Source: JACVCJ01 sp052437175
GTDB taxonomy: Bacteria > Bacteroidota > Bacteroidia > CAIKAF01
NCBI GenBank assembly: GCA_052437175.1
Contig: JBQVOK010000001.1
Coordinates: forward strand, 620,001-684,000
DNA length: 64,000 nt
Direction: 5' to 3'
Numbering within the stretch: the stretch's first letter is position 1; every line of letters starts with the position of its first letter. Below, in pieces: positions 26,202 to 34,428 of the stretch. The notes under the pieces were generated by a model. The model was not told the DNA's origin and made no database searches. It worked only from the letters and a program-made list of their open reading frames with translations. The position numbers and the translations under genes were made by a program.

Positions 26202-29200
26202 ATGCGTATGAATGTTCGTAAGGTGTGGTTCTCCCTGTTGCTCATTACTCTCTCTGCCGCCGTACAGCCTTTGCTGGCACAGCGGAGCCGTATACATACC
26301 GAGCCCGATAAACTGTATAAGGATGCCGTGGAATTGTACCAGAAAGAGAAATACGCGGCGGCCTATACCCTGTTCGGCGATTTTATGGAGAACGGTCGTT
26401 ACGGGCAGCGCCAGAACCTGGTGGATGCCGAATATTTCCGCGCGGTTTGTGCTACCGAACTTTTTTACAATAATGCCGGGGGACTGCTCACGGATTTTAT
26501 CCGCAGTCACCCGGAGAGCCCGCTTTCTTCCAATGCGTATTTTCACCTGGGCAAAGTGGCCTTTCGTGCGAAAGATTACAAAAAGGCCTCGCAGTATTTC
26601 GACCAGGCCGATCCCAATACGCTGAGCCGTGCCGAATGGTATGAATACTACTACAAATCGGGCTACAGCGCCTTCGAAAATAAAGACTACAAAAAGGCCC
26701 TGAACTATTTTGTAAAGATCAAGGATGCCGAAAGTGTGTACCGCGTTCCCGCCACGTATTACTATGCACACATCCGCTATGTGGAACAGAACTGGAACGA
26801 AGCGCTGAAAGCTTTTAAATCCATCGAGAACGAAAAGGCCTTCCGCGGACTGGTGCCCTATTATATTGCCCAGATCTATTACATGCAGAAAAAATACGAG
26901 GACGTGATCAGCTATGCACGTCCCCTGGCCGATACCGTAAAGGGAAAGAACAGCGCCAATGTTTACCGCATACTGGCTGAAAGCTATTACAATACCGGCC
27001 GTTTTAAGGAAAGCCTGGAGTTTTATGATAAATACGCCGCGCTCGACGAGCTGGACCGCCTGGGTAATTACCGCTACGGTACGGCCCTGTACAAAAGCGG
27101 AGCCTACGAGGCCGCCTACGAACGCCTGAAACTGACCGTGGCCGAGGAAGACAGTGTTTCACAGACCGCCTATTACCTGCTGGCCGACTGTGCCTACCGC
27201 ACCGGGGATAAACGCAAGGCCGCCGATGCCTTTAAAATGGCATACAAACTCAATTTTGACAGGAATATGGCCGAAGATGCCCTCTTCAACTTTGCCAAAC
27301 TGAGTTACGAGACCGATTACGATCCCTACAATGAGGCCATCCGCGCCCTGAAGGACTACCTGGACAAATACCCGGAAAGCAAACGGGCCGATGAGGCCTA
27401 TTCCTTCCTGGCCGAAGTATTTATGACCGTAAAAAGTTATAAGGACGCCCTGGAGACCCTGGATAAGATCAAACGCAAGGACCCGCGGCTGAAACAGGCC
27501 CGCCAGCGTGTAGCCTTCCTGTACGGCACACAGTTTTTCGAAGAAGGGAACTATGCCGAGGCCATCAATTATTTTAACCAGGCCTCTGTGTCGGGCCTCA
27601 ATGATGTGGTTACGGCCCAGAGCATCTTCTGGACGGCAGAATCGTACTACCGTACCGGCCGCATGCGCGATGCCGAAGAAGGTTTTTCCGAATTCCTGAA
27701 TACACCGGGCGCCATGAGCAGCGGTCTGCGCGACGATGCTTACTATAACCTGGGCTATATTTACTTTAAGGATAAAAAGTATGCCGCTGCCGGGGTAGAA
27801 TTCCGCAAGTTTGCCGATAACCGTAAAGCAAGCAACCCACAGCTGGCCGCCGATGCCTACAACCGGGCCGGCGACTGCTACTATGCCCAGCGCGAATGGA
27901 GCAAGGCCCTGGAATATTACGACAAAGCCTACGCCATTAAAAAGGCCGATCCGGATTATTCCCTGCTGCAGAAAGCCACCATACTGGGTCTGCAAAAGAA
28001 ACACGGCGAAAAAATGACCCTGCTTACCAAACTGCGTACCGATTATCCCAACTCGGTATATACGGCTGAGACCATGTACGAAAGCGGGGTAGCGCTGCAA
28101 TCCCAGGGGAAAAAGAACGAGGCGCTTACGTATTTTGAACAGGTAATACAAAAATACCCGAACGGACCCTTTGCCAAAAAGGCCTACCTGAAACTGGGCC
28201 TGCACTACTACAACCAGGACCAGGACGAAAAAGCCCTGAGCTATTATAAACCCGTACTGGAGCGCTTTCCGGGTACACCCGAAGCCGATGAGGCTATTAA
28301 ATACGTAAAGTTCATTTATATAGACGAAGGCCGTATCGACGAGTTCACCGATTTTATGCGCAGCGTAAGCGGGGTGGATTATACCGAATCTTCACTGGAT
28401 TCCGTGGCCTTCCGGGCCGGGGAGAACAAGTACCTGGCGGGCGACTGCGCCGGTTCCATCATGAACTTTAACCAGTACATCAGCAAATTTCCCACAGGTA
28501 CCTTCATTAAAAATGCCCGTTACTACCGTGCCGAATGCCTGCGCGAACAGAAAAAGGAAAAAGAAGCCCTGGCCGATTATGAATACCTGATCGAGAACAC
28601 ACCGAACGATTACCTGCTGTTGTCGCTGGAACGCGCTTCGGACATCGCCTTTAAAGAAAAGGACTGGGAACGGGTGCGTAAATATGCCTATGAGAACGAA
28701 CGCCTGTCCGAAAAGGCCAATGTACGCCAGACCAGTATGGAACGTATCCTGCTGGCCGAATACGAACTGGCCAATTATCCTGCGGCCGCCACCTATGCCG
28801 CCAAAGTGTACGAGAGCGATAAATCGGCCAAAGAGGTAAAAGAATACGCCGCCCTGCTGGCCGCCCGCAGTGAAACAAAGGCCGGTAATGCCACCGCTGC
28901 CGAGATCTGGTGGAAAAAACTACAGGGACAGTCGAGCGCCATCGGTGCCGAAGCCAAATACAATATTTATACGGCCATGTTTGCCCGGGGCGAATACAAA
29001 CAAACGGAGAAAAAGATCCTGGCCGATGTGAACAGTCTTTCGAACTACGGCCTGTGGATGGGCAAATCCTTCATTATCCTGGGGGAGGTATATGCTAAAC
29101 TCGAAAATTTCGACCAGAGCATAGCCACCCTGCAATCGGTGATCGACAATGCCGAAGACGCCGCCGTAGTGGAAGAAGCCCGCCTGAAACTGGAAGAAGT

Positions 29201-29270
29201 GAAAACGGCACAGCGGATCAAGAACCAGCCGGCCAACAATAATTTTGAATTTGACTTAAACGGAAATTAA
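26202..29270 (+). CDS. Large periplasmic TPR-repeat protein
   Basis: This 1022-residue protein has a signal peptide ending at LLAQ and is then almost wholly tetratricopeptide repeats, with many elements such as AYFHLGKVAFRAKDY, YFDQAD, YYNLGYIYFKDKKYAAAG and YEKA-type helices. There is no lipobox cysteine, so it is probably a soluble periplasmic protein that holds others together. A weak promoter (TACTTTTA at 26151) precedes it. The barrel gene follows 3 bp downstream, so they form one unit. I recognise the pairing of a long TPR protein with a plug-less barrel in many Bacteroidota, but not a proven function. Confidence 0.82.
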   Translation: MRMNVRKVWFSLLLITLSAAVQPLLAQRSRIHTEPDKLYKDAVELYQKEKYAAAYTLFGDFMENGRYGQRQNLVDAEYFRAVCATELFYNNAGGLLTDFIRSHPESPLSSNAYFHLGKVAFRAKDYKKASQYFDQADPNTLSRAEWYEYYYKSGYSAFENKDYKKALNYFVKIKDAESVYRVPATYYYAHIRYVEQNWNEALKAFKSIENEKAFRGLVPYYIAQIYYMQKKYEDVISYARPLADTVKGKNSANVYRILAESYYNTGRFKESLEFYDKYAALDELDRLGNYRYGTALYKSGAYEAAYERLKLTVAEEDSVSQTAYYLLADCAYRTGDKRKAADAFKMAYKLNFDRNMAEDALFNFAKLSYETDYDPYNEAIRALKDYLDKYPESKRADEAYSFLAEVFMTVKSYKDALETLDKIKRKDPRLKQARQRVAFLYGTQFFEEGNYAEAINYFNQASVSGLNDVVTAQSIFWTAESYYRTGRMRDAEEGFSEFLNTPGAMSSGLRDDAYYNLGYIYFKDKKYAAAGVEFRKFADNRKASNPQLAADAYNRAGDCYYAQREWSKALEYYDKAYAIKKADPDYSLLQKATILGLQKKHGEKMTLLTKLRTDYPNSVYTAETMYESGVALQSQGKKNEALTYFEQVIQKYPNGPFAKKAYLKLGLHYYNQDQDEKALSYYKPVLERFPGTPEADEAIKYVKFIYIDEGRIDEFTDFMRSVSGVDYTESSLDSVAFRAGENKYLAGDCAGSIMNFNQYISKFPTGTFIKNARYYRAECLREQKKEKEALADYEYLIENTPNDYLLLSLERASDIAFKEKDWERVRKYAYENERLSEKANVRQTSMERILLAEYELANYPAAATYAAKVYESDKSAKEVKEYAALLAARSETKAGNATAAEIWWKKLQGQSSAIGAEAKYNIYTAMFARGEYKQTEKKILADVNSLSNYGLWMGKSFIILGEVYAKLENFDQSIATLQSVIDNAEDAAVVEEARLKLEEVKTAQRIKNQPANNNFEFDLNGN

Positions 29271-29273
29271 GCC

Positions 29274-30974
29274 ATGAAGATGTCAGCACGCATATATACA
29301 GCCGCTTTTACCTTACTGTTTGTTGCCGCAAACGCCTTTTCGCAGACTCCGTCAGACAGTGTGACCATTACCGGGGGCTATGTGCCCGAACTGCGCGCCG
29401 TGGAAAAGATCGCTACACGTCCCGAAGTGGTGGACACCTTCAGCAAAAAACTGAAACCCACCTACGATATACGGCCCCGCATCGTGGATTTTTATTACAT
29501 ACCCGATACCCTGAGCGCCGCCCGTATGAAGACCGAACCGCTGAAAAAACTGCGTCGTTTCTACGTAAAGCTCGGCTTCGGCAACTACCTTTCGCCCCTG
29601 GCCGAAGTACGTATGAACAGTCTGCGCAGCAAGCAGTTCCAGTACGACGTATACTATAAATATTTTGCCAGTTACGGTAAAAAGCTGTTCTTCGGAAAGA
29701 ACAAACCGCAGTATGGTTACCCGGGCATCCAGGACCACGGCGGAGGCGCCAATTTTTCGTATATGCTTAAAACGCATACCCTGGGCATACACGCGGGCTA
29801 CCAGAGCAACCAGACCCATTTTTACGGCTACGACGCTTCGCAGCCGGGCCTGGACACCATCGACAAGAAGGATATCCGCCAGAACTACCAGAAGATCGAT
29901 ATCGCCCTCAGCTTTAAGAACAACCGCCTCTGGGACAGTACCAAACTGATCACCGAGAACTATATACGTTATTATTATCTCTTCGACCGCTACAAAGCTT
30001 CGGAGCACGGACTGGATATCCGCAGCGACTGGCGTAAAATGCTGGCCGGCTTCTTTGTGGGCGGGGCCCTGGGCGTGGAATACTACGCCTACAAGGCCGA
30101 TACGGCCACGGGGCGCTCATTCCGGGGCGGCCTGGTACATATCGACCCGTACATACGTGCCGGTAAGCGCATCTGGGATGTACAGGCAGGGCTTAATATT
30201 GCCTTCGGCTACGATTCGCTCACCAAATTTTACATCGCGCCCAATATCCGGGCCCGGGTAAATGCCTGGAAAGAACACGTGGTGGTGTACGCCGACCTTA
30301 CCGGGGGCGCCTACCGCAATACCTTTGACGCCCTGCGCCGAGGCAACCCGTTCATTGTGAGTCATGTGCCCGTGCGCAACGCCTATAAGCCCATCGACCT
30401 GGTGGCCGGTATCCGCGGTAAATTCGCTAAAAACTTCTATTACAACCTGGGCGGCGGTTACGAAAAAGTCTTTAACAAGGCCTTTTACATGACCGATACC
30501 ACCCGTGCCCTGGGCAATTATTTTACCGTGGTCTACGACGACCTGGGTACCGGCAAGGTGTTTGCCGAACTGGGCTACGAACGCGGCGAAGTGCTGCGCG
30601 TGGGCATGCGTGTGAATGCCTACTTCCTGGACCCGGGCAATTTTGCAAAAGCCTGGTACATGCCCCAGTACGATGCTACCCTGAGTGCCATGTACAACCT
30701 GCGCGACAAGTTTATCTTTAAGGTGGACCTGTTTTACCTCGGCGATCAGTTTGCCCCGAAGTATACACTCGATCCCAATACCATGGTACGTAACCTGGAA
30801 GTAGTACGCCTGCGCAACGCCATCGACCTCAATATCGGTGCGGAATACCGTTACAATAAACTACTCAGTTTCTTTGTACAGGGAAATAACCTGGCCGGTT
30901 TCCGCTACAACCGCTGGCTGCAGTATCCCACACAGGGTGTAAGTGTTCAGGGCGGCATTACGCTCAGCTTTTAA
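29274..30974 (+). CDS. Outer-membrane beta-barrel protein, TonB-receptor-like without plug
   Basis: This 566-residue protein has a signal peptide (ending AFSQ) and a short N-terminal segment (VTITGGYVPELRAVEKIATRP, quoted here only in part: VTITGGYVPELRAVEKIATR) typical of barrel partners of TPR proteins. The rest consists of alternating strands rich in aromatic residues (FYVKLGFGNYLSPLAEV, SVQGGITLSF at the end). A TonB box and plug domain are not visible. It lies 3 bp after the TPR gene and may anchor it at, or pass material through, the outer membrane. Transport substrate is unknown. Confidence 0.72.
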   Translation: MKMSARIYTAAFTLLFVAANAFSQTPSDSVTITGGYVPELRAVEKIATRPEVVDTFSKKLKPTYDIRPRIVDFYYIPDTLSAARMKTEPLKKLRRFYVKLGFGNYLSPLAEVRMNSLRSKQFQYDVYYKYFASYGKKLFFGKNKPQYGYPGIQDHGGGANFSYMLKTHTLGIHAGYQSNQTHFYGYDASQPGLDTIDKKDIRQNYQKIDIALSFKNNRLWDSTKLITENYIRYYYLFDRYKASEHGLDIRSDWRKMLAGFFVGGALGVEYYAYKADTATGRSFRGGLVHIDPYIRAGKRIWDVQAGLNIAFGYDSLTKFYIAPNIRARVNAWKEHVVVYADLTGGAYRNTFDALRRGNPFIVSHVPVRNAYKPIDLVAGIRGKFAKNFYYNLGGGYEKVFNKAFYMTDTTRALGNYFTVVYDDLGTGKVFAELGYERGEVLRVGMRVNAYFLDPGNFAKAWYMPQYDATLSAMYNLRDKFIFKVDLFYLGDQFAPKYTLDPNTMVRNLEVVRLRNAIDLNIGAEYRYNKLLSFFVQGNNLAGFRYNRWLQYPTQGVSVQGGITLSF

Positions 30975-31039
30975 CAAAAAAGTAGGAGGGCTGTGCGTAA
31001 CCCGTGAAAAAAATAATTCGTTAACTTAGAGTGAATCTG

Positions 31040-31047
31040 TACTTTTG
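31040..31047 (+). promoter_or_regulatory. Bacteroidota -7 promoter box of guaA
   Basis: TACTTTTG matches TAnnTTTG exactly, 22 bp before the guaA ATG at 31070. Confidence 0.6.
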
Positions 31048-31069
31048 CAGCCTGATTTAAACACATACC

Positions 31070-32599
31070 ATGCACCAGAAAATTCTGATTCTCGATTTCG
31101 GTTCCCAGTTTACACAGTTGATAGCCCGCAGAGTACGTGAATTGAACGTATACTGCGAAATTCATCCGTACAATCATTTTCCGGAACCCGACAAATCGGT
31201 TAAAGGGATCATTCTGAGCGGAAGCCCGCATTCGGTACGTGAAAAAGATTCGCCCCGTGTGCCGCTGGAGTCTTTTTATACCCATGCGCCTGTGCTGGGT
31301 GTATGCTACGGTGCCCAGCTCATTGCACAGGAACACGGCGGTAAGGTAGAAAAAAGCAAGGTGCGTGAATACGGCCGGGCCAACCTGGTAAAGGTAGAAG
31401 GCAAAAGTAACCTGCTCAAAGGCGTTAAAAAAGGCTCGCAGGTATGGATGAGCCATGCCGATACCATTATGGAACTGCCCGAAGATTTCCGGATCATTGC
31501 CGGTACTGCGGACGTTCCGGTGGCGGCCTATAAAGTAAAACAACAGGAAATTTACGGCCTTCAGTTTCACCCGGAAGTGTATCACTCTACCGACGGACTG
31601 AAGATCCTGGGCAATTTCGTATACGATATCTGCGGCTGCAAAGGCGACTGGACCCCGGGCTCCTTCGTGGACGAAACCGTAGAAGGTCTTAAAAAACAGC
31701 TGGGCAAAGACAAGGTGATCATGGCCCTGAGCGGCGGGGTAGACAGTACCGTGGCCGCACGCCTTATTCACAACGCCATCGGCAAGAACCTGTATTGCAT
31801 TTTCGTGGACAACGGCCTGCTGCGCAAGAATGAATACGAGAACGTACTCCATTCCTACAAGGATTTCGGGCTGAACGTGATCGGCGTGGATGCCCGCGAG
31901 CGTTTTTACAGCAAGCTGAAAGGCGTGAACGACCCGGAGAAAAAACGCAAGATCATCGGCGGACTCTTCATCGACATATTCCAGGAAGAGGCCAAAAAGA
32001 TAAAAGGCGCCAAATGGCTGGGGCAGGGTACCATTTACCCGGATGTGATCGAATCCGTTTCGGTAAAAGGTCCTTCGGCCACCATTAAATCGCACCACAA
32101 CGTAGGCGGATTGCCCGAAAAAATGGACCTGAAGATCGTGGAACCCCTGCGTACCCTGTTCAAGGACGAAGTACGCCGCGTGGGCCGTGCCCTTAAAATA
32201 TCGTCAGAGTTCATCGATCGTCATCCTTTCCCCGGACCGGGACTGGCCATACGCATCCTCGGCGATATCACAGCGGACAAAGTACGCATCGTACAGGAAG
32301 CCGACGATATTTTCATCAGCCGCCTCAAAAAAGACAAACTGTACAAAAAAGTATGGCAGGCCGGCGCTATTTTCCTACCGGTGCAATCGGTGGGCGTAAT
32401 GGGCGATGAACGTACCTACGAAAATGTGATCTGCCTGCGTGCCGTGACCTCTACCGACGGTATGACGGCCGACTGGAGCCACCTGCCGTATGAGTTCCTG
32501 GCCGCCGTTTCCAACGAAATTATCAATAAAGTAAAAGGTGTGAACCGCGTGGTATTCGACATCAGTTCGAAGCCGCCCGCAACCATCGAATGGGAATAA
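31070..32599 (+). CDS. guaA: GMP synthase (glutamine-hydrolysing)
   Basis: GuaA converts XMP, ATP and glutamine to GMP in the cytosol. The N-terminal amidotransferase domain has LDFGSQFTQLIARRVRE, the nucleophile loop GVCYGAQLIA and FHPEVYHS. The ATP-pyrophosphatase domain has the P-loop MALSGGVDSTVAA and the dimerisation end of the family (TSTDGMTADW, SKPPATIEWE). Length, 509 aa, is normal. A -7 box is present upstream. The LysM gene starts 7 bp after the stop and is probably on the same transcript. Confidence 0.97.
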   Translation: MHQKILILDFGSQFTQLIARRVRELNVYCEIHPYNHFPEPDKSVKGIILSGSPHSVREKDSPRVPLESFYTHAPVLGVCYGAQLIAQEHGGKVEKSKVREYGRANLVKVEGKSNLLKGVKKGSQVWMSHADTIMELPEDFRIIAGTADVPVAAYKVKQQEIYGLQFHPEVYHSTDGLKILGNFVYDICGCKGDWTPGSFVDETVEGLKKQLGKDKVIMALSGGVDSTVAARLIHNAIGKNLYCIFVDNGLLRKNEYENVLHSYKDFGLNVIGVDARERFYSKLKGVNDPEKKRKIIGGLFIDIFQEEAKKIKGAKWLGQGTIYPDVIESVSVKGPSATIKSHHNVGGLPEKMDLKIVEPLRTLFKDEVRRVGRALKISSEFIDRHPFPGPGLAIRILGDITADKVRIVQEADDIFISRLKKDKLYKKVWQAGAIFLPVQSVGVMGDERTYENVICLRAVTSTDGMTADWSHLPYEFLAAVSNEIINKVKGVNRVVFDISSKPPATIEWE

Positions 32600-32606
32600 A
32601 ACCTTT

Positions 32607-34259
32607 ATGAACCGGATGAGAGTATTCTTTTTTATATTTTTCTCTGTCGTTTTTGGTCTGCAGGCCCTGGCCCAGCAGGTATCGAACCTGACCGAGGTGC
32701 GGAACGGCAAAAAATACTATGTGCACACCGTACAGAAAGGAGAGACCGTGTACGGCCTTACCCGCCTGTACAAAACCACAGAAGAGGCTATTTATAAAGA
32801 GAATCCGGGTTCCCGCCAGGGCATAAAGGCCGGCGAGAAGCTGTACATCCTGTTCCCGGGGCAGCCCGAGAACGGCAATCATACCCAGCCGCTGGTAAAT
32901 CCCCCGCAGAAAAGTGTAAAACATACCGTACTGAAAGGAGAGACGCTCTACGGCATCGGTAAGCGTTACGGAGTTACCGTAGACGCGCTGGTTGCGGCCA
33001 ATCCACAGGTAGAAAGCGGCCTGAAGGTGGGCGAGGTGCTGATCATCCCGGGTAGTTCACAGATCGTACCCAAAGAAGATACGCCGCCCGAAAAGGACGA
33101 AGAGCCGGAAATTCCTGTGGTGATCCAGACCCCGGTAAAAGATGCCGGCAGCACCCGCATGCTTACCCGCGCCGAATGCGCCGCTTCGCCCGCCCGTAAA
33201 GACGAATACAATATTGCCGTGCTGCTGCCCCTGGGCATGGAGGCAGGTCCGCAGAACAAACAGGCCCGTATCGCTTTCCAGTTCTATGCAGGGATACGCC
33301 TGGCCATACAGAAGTATGAACCCCAGAAAGCCCGCATCAACTGGCGCTTTTTCTCCACCGGTTCTAAAATGGATGAGGCCTCGGTAAATGCCATTATTCA
33401 GAAACCCGATTTTCGTAAGTCAGACCTGATCATCGGTCCCCTGTACACTTCCGAAATGGGCCCTGTGCTCGAATATGCTGCACAGAACAAAACCCCGCTC
33501 ATCAGTCCTTTTTCGCGCGGGAACGATATCCTCGAAAACAATCCCTATGTACTGAAGGCTTCGCTTTCCGAAGAGACCTATACCGCAGCTGTGGCACGTT
33601 TCCTGAACATCCGCTACAAAGCCGGCAAGGTGATCCTGCTGAATACAGGCCTTAAAAAAGACTCGGTGTTCTACCAGATGCTGCGTGATACCCTGGTGCT
33701 GAAATACCGTTTCGACAGCGTAAGTGCCAACCGCAACCTGGTGTACCTGCCCAAAGGCGGAAATGTGGCGGCTTTCGTGAAAAAAGGCGTACCCAATATC
33801 TGTGTATATCCAACTAATAAAGAAATTACGGTAAATTCCTTCTTTTCCGGTATCAATAAGATCGGTAAGACGAACGATTTTGCAGTGCTGGGCGAAGAAT
33901 CCTGGTTTGGTTTCCGCAATTTCGACGTGGAGCACTTCAATAACTGCCGTATTCACATTCCGGTGGTGTATAAGACCTTCGACTGGGACTCCACACATGC
34001 GTCCTTTATCCGGAACTTTAAAGAAGAATACAGCAGCGAACCGGAGTTTTACGCGTTCCGGGCCTACGAAACGGCCTGTCTGGCCATCGATCTGCTGGAA
34101 CAGTACGGAAACGCCGCTGTGCCCTGCGTGCAGTATGACGAGCGCAAGTACCTGGTTACGCCTTTCCGCTGGCGCAAACTGCCCAACGGCGGATTCGAAA
34201 ATACGGGCATGGGCATGATGATCCTCGAAGACTACGAAATACGCTACGAGGCGTATTAA
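32607..34259 (+). CDS. LysM domains fused to a type 1 periplasmic-binding fold
   Basis: This 550-residue protein has a signal peptide ending at LAQQ. Two LysM domains follow (about 38-85, YYVHTVQKGETVYGL; about 103-150, KHTVLKGETLYGIGKRYG), which bind peptidoglycan. After a Pro/Glu-rich linker, residues 195-540 match the type 1 periplasmic-binding (LivJ-like) fold: DEYNIAVLLPLG, DLIIGPLYTSEM and PLISPFSRGND. The protein is therefore tied to the cell wall and may bind a small ligand. It lies 7 bp after guaA. No transporter permease is next to it. Confidence 0.85.
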   Translation: MNRMRVFFFIFFSVVFGLQALAQQVSNLTEVRNGKKYYVHTVQKGETVYGLTRLYKTTEEAIYKENPGSRQGIKAGEKLYILFPGQPENGNHTQPLVNPPQKSVKHTVLKGETLYGIGKRYGVTVDALVAANPQVESGLKVGEVLIIPGSSQIVPKEDTPPEKDEEPEIPVVIQTPVKDAGSTRMLTRAECAASPARKDEYNIAVLLPLGMEAGPQNKQARIAFQFYAGIRLAIQKYEPQKARINWRFFSTGSKMDEASVNAIIQKPDFRKSDLIIGPLYTSEMGPVLEYAAQNKTPLISPFSRGNDILENNPYVLKASLSEETYTAAVARFLNIRYKAGKVILLNTGLKKDSVFYQMLRDTLVLKYRFDSVSANRNLVYLPKGGNVAAFVKKGVPNICVYPTNKEITVNSFFSGINKIGKTNDFAVLGEESWFGFRNFDVEHFNNCRIHIPVVYKTFDWDSTHASFIRNFKEEYSSEPEFYAFRAYETACLAIDLLEQYGNAAVPCVQYDERKYLVTPFRWRKLPNGGFENTGMGMMILEDYEIRYEAY

Positions 34260-34398
34260 GATTTCAACGTCCGTAATTCCCCGTTTTTACTACCTGTTTT
34301 ATCGGTTATTAACAAATTCCTGATATAGGTTTAATGTTAAGAATTTCGTACATTTGGTATGCACGCAGATTAAGTCTTAATTTTCGTTAAATTATTCT

Positions 34399-34406
34399 TA
34401 TATTTG
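34399..34406 (+). promoter_or_regulatory. Bacteroidota -7 promoter box
   Basis: TATATTTG is a perfect TAnnTTTG, 22 bp before the GTG start of the PKD protein gene at 34429. The 34260-34428 gap holds nothing else I can identify. Confidence 0.6.
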
Positions 34407-34428
34407 TGTAAAGTAAAAAAGCTGAGGC

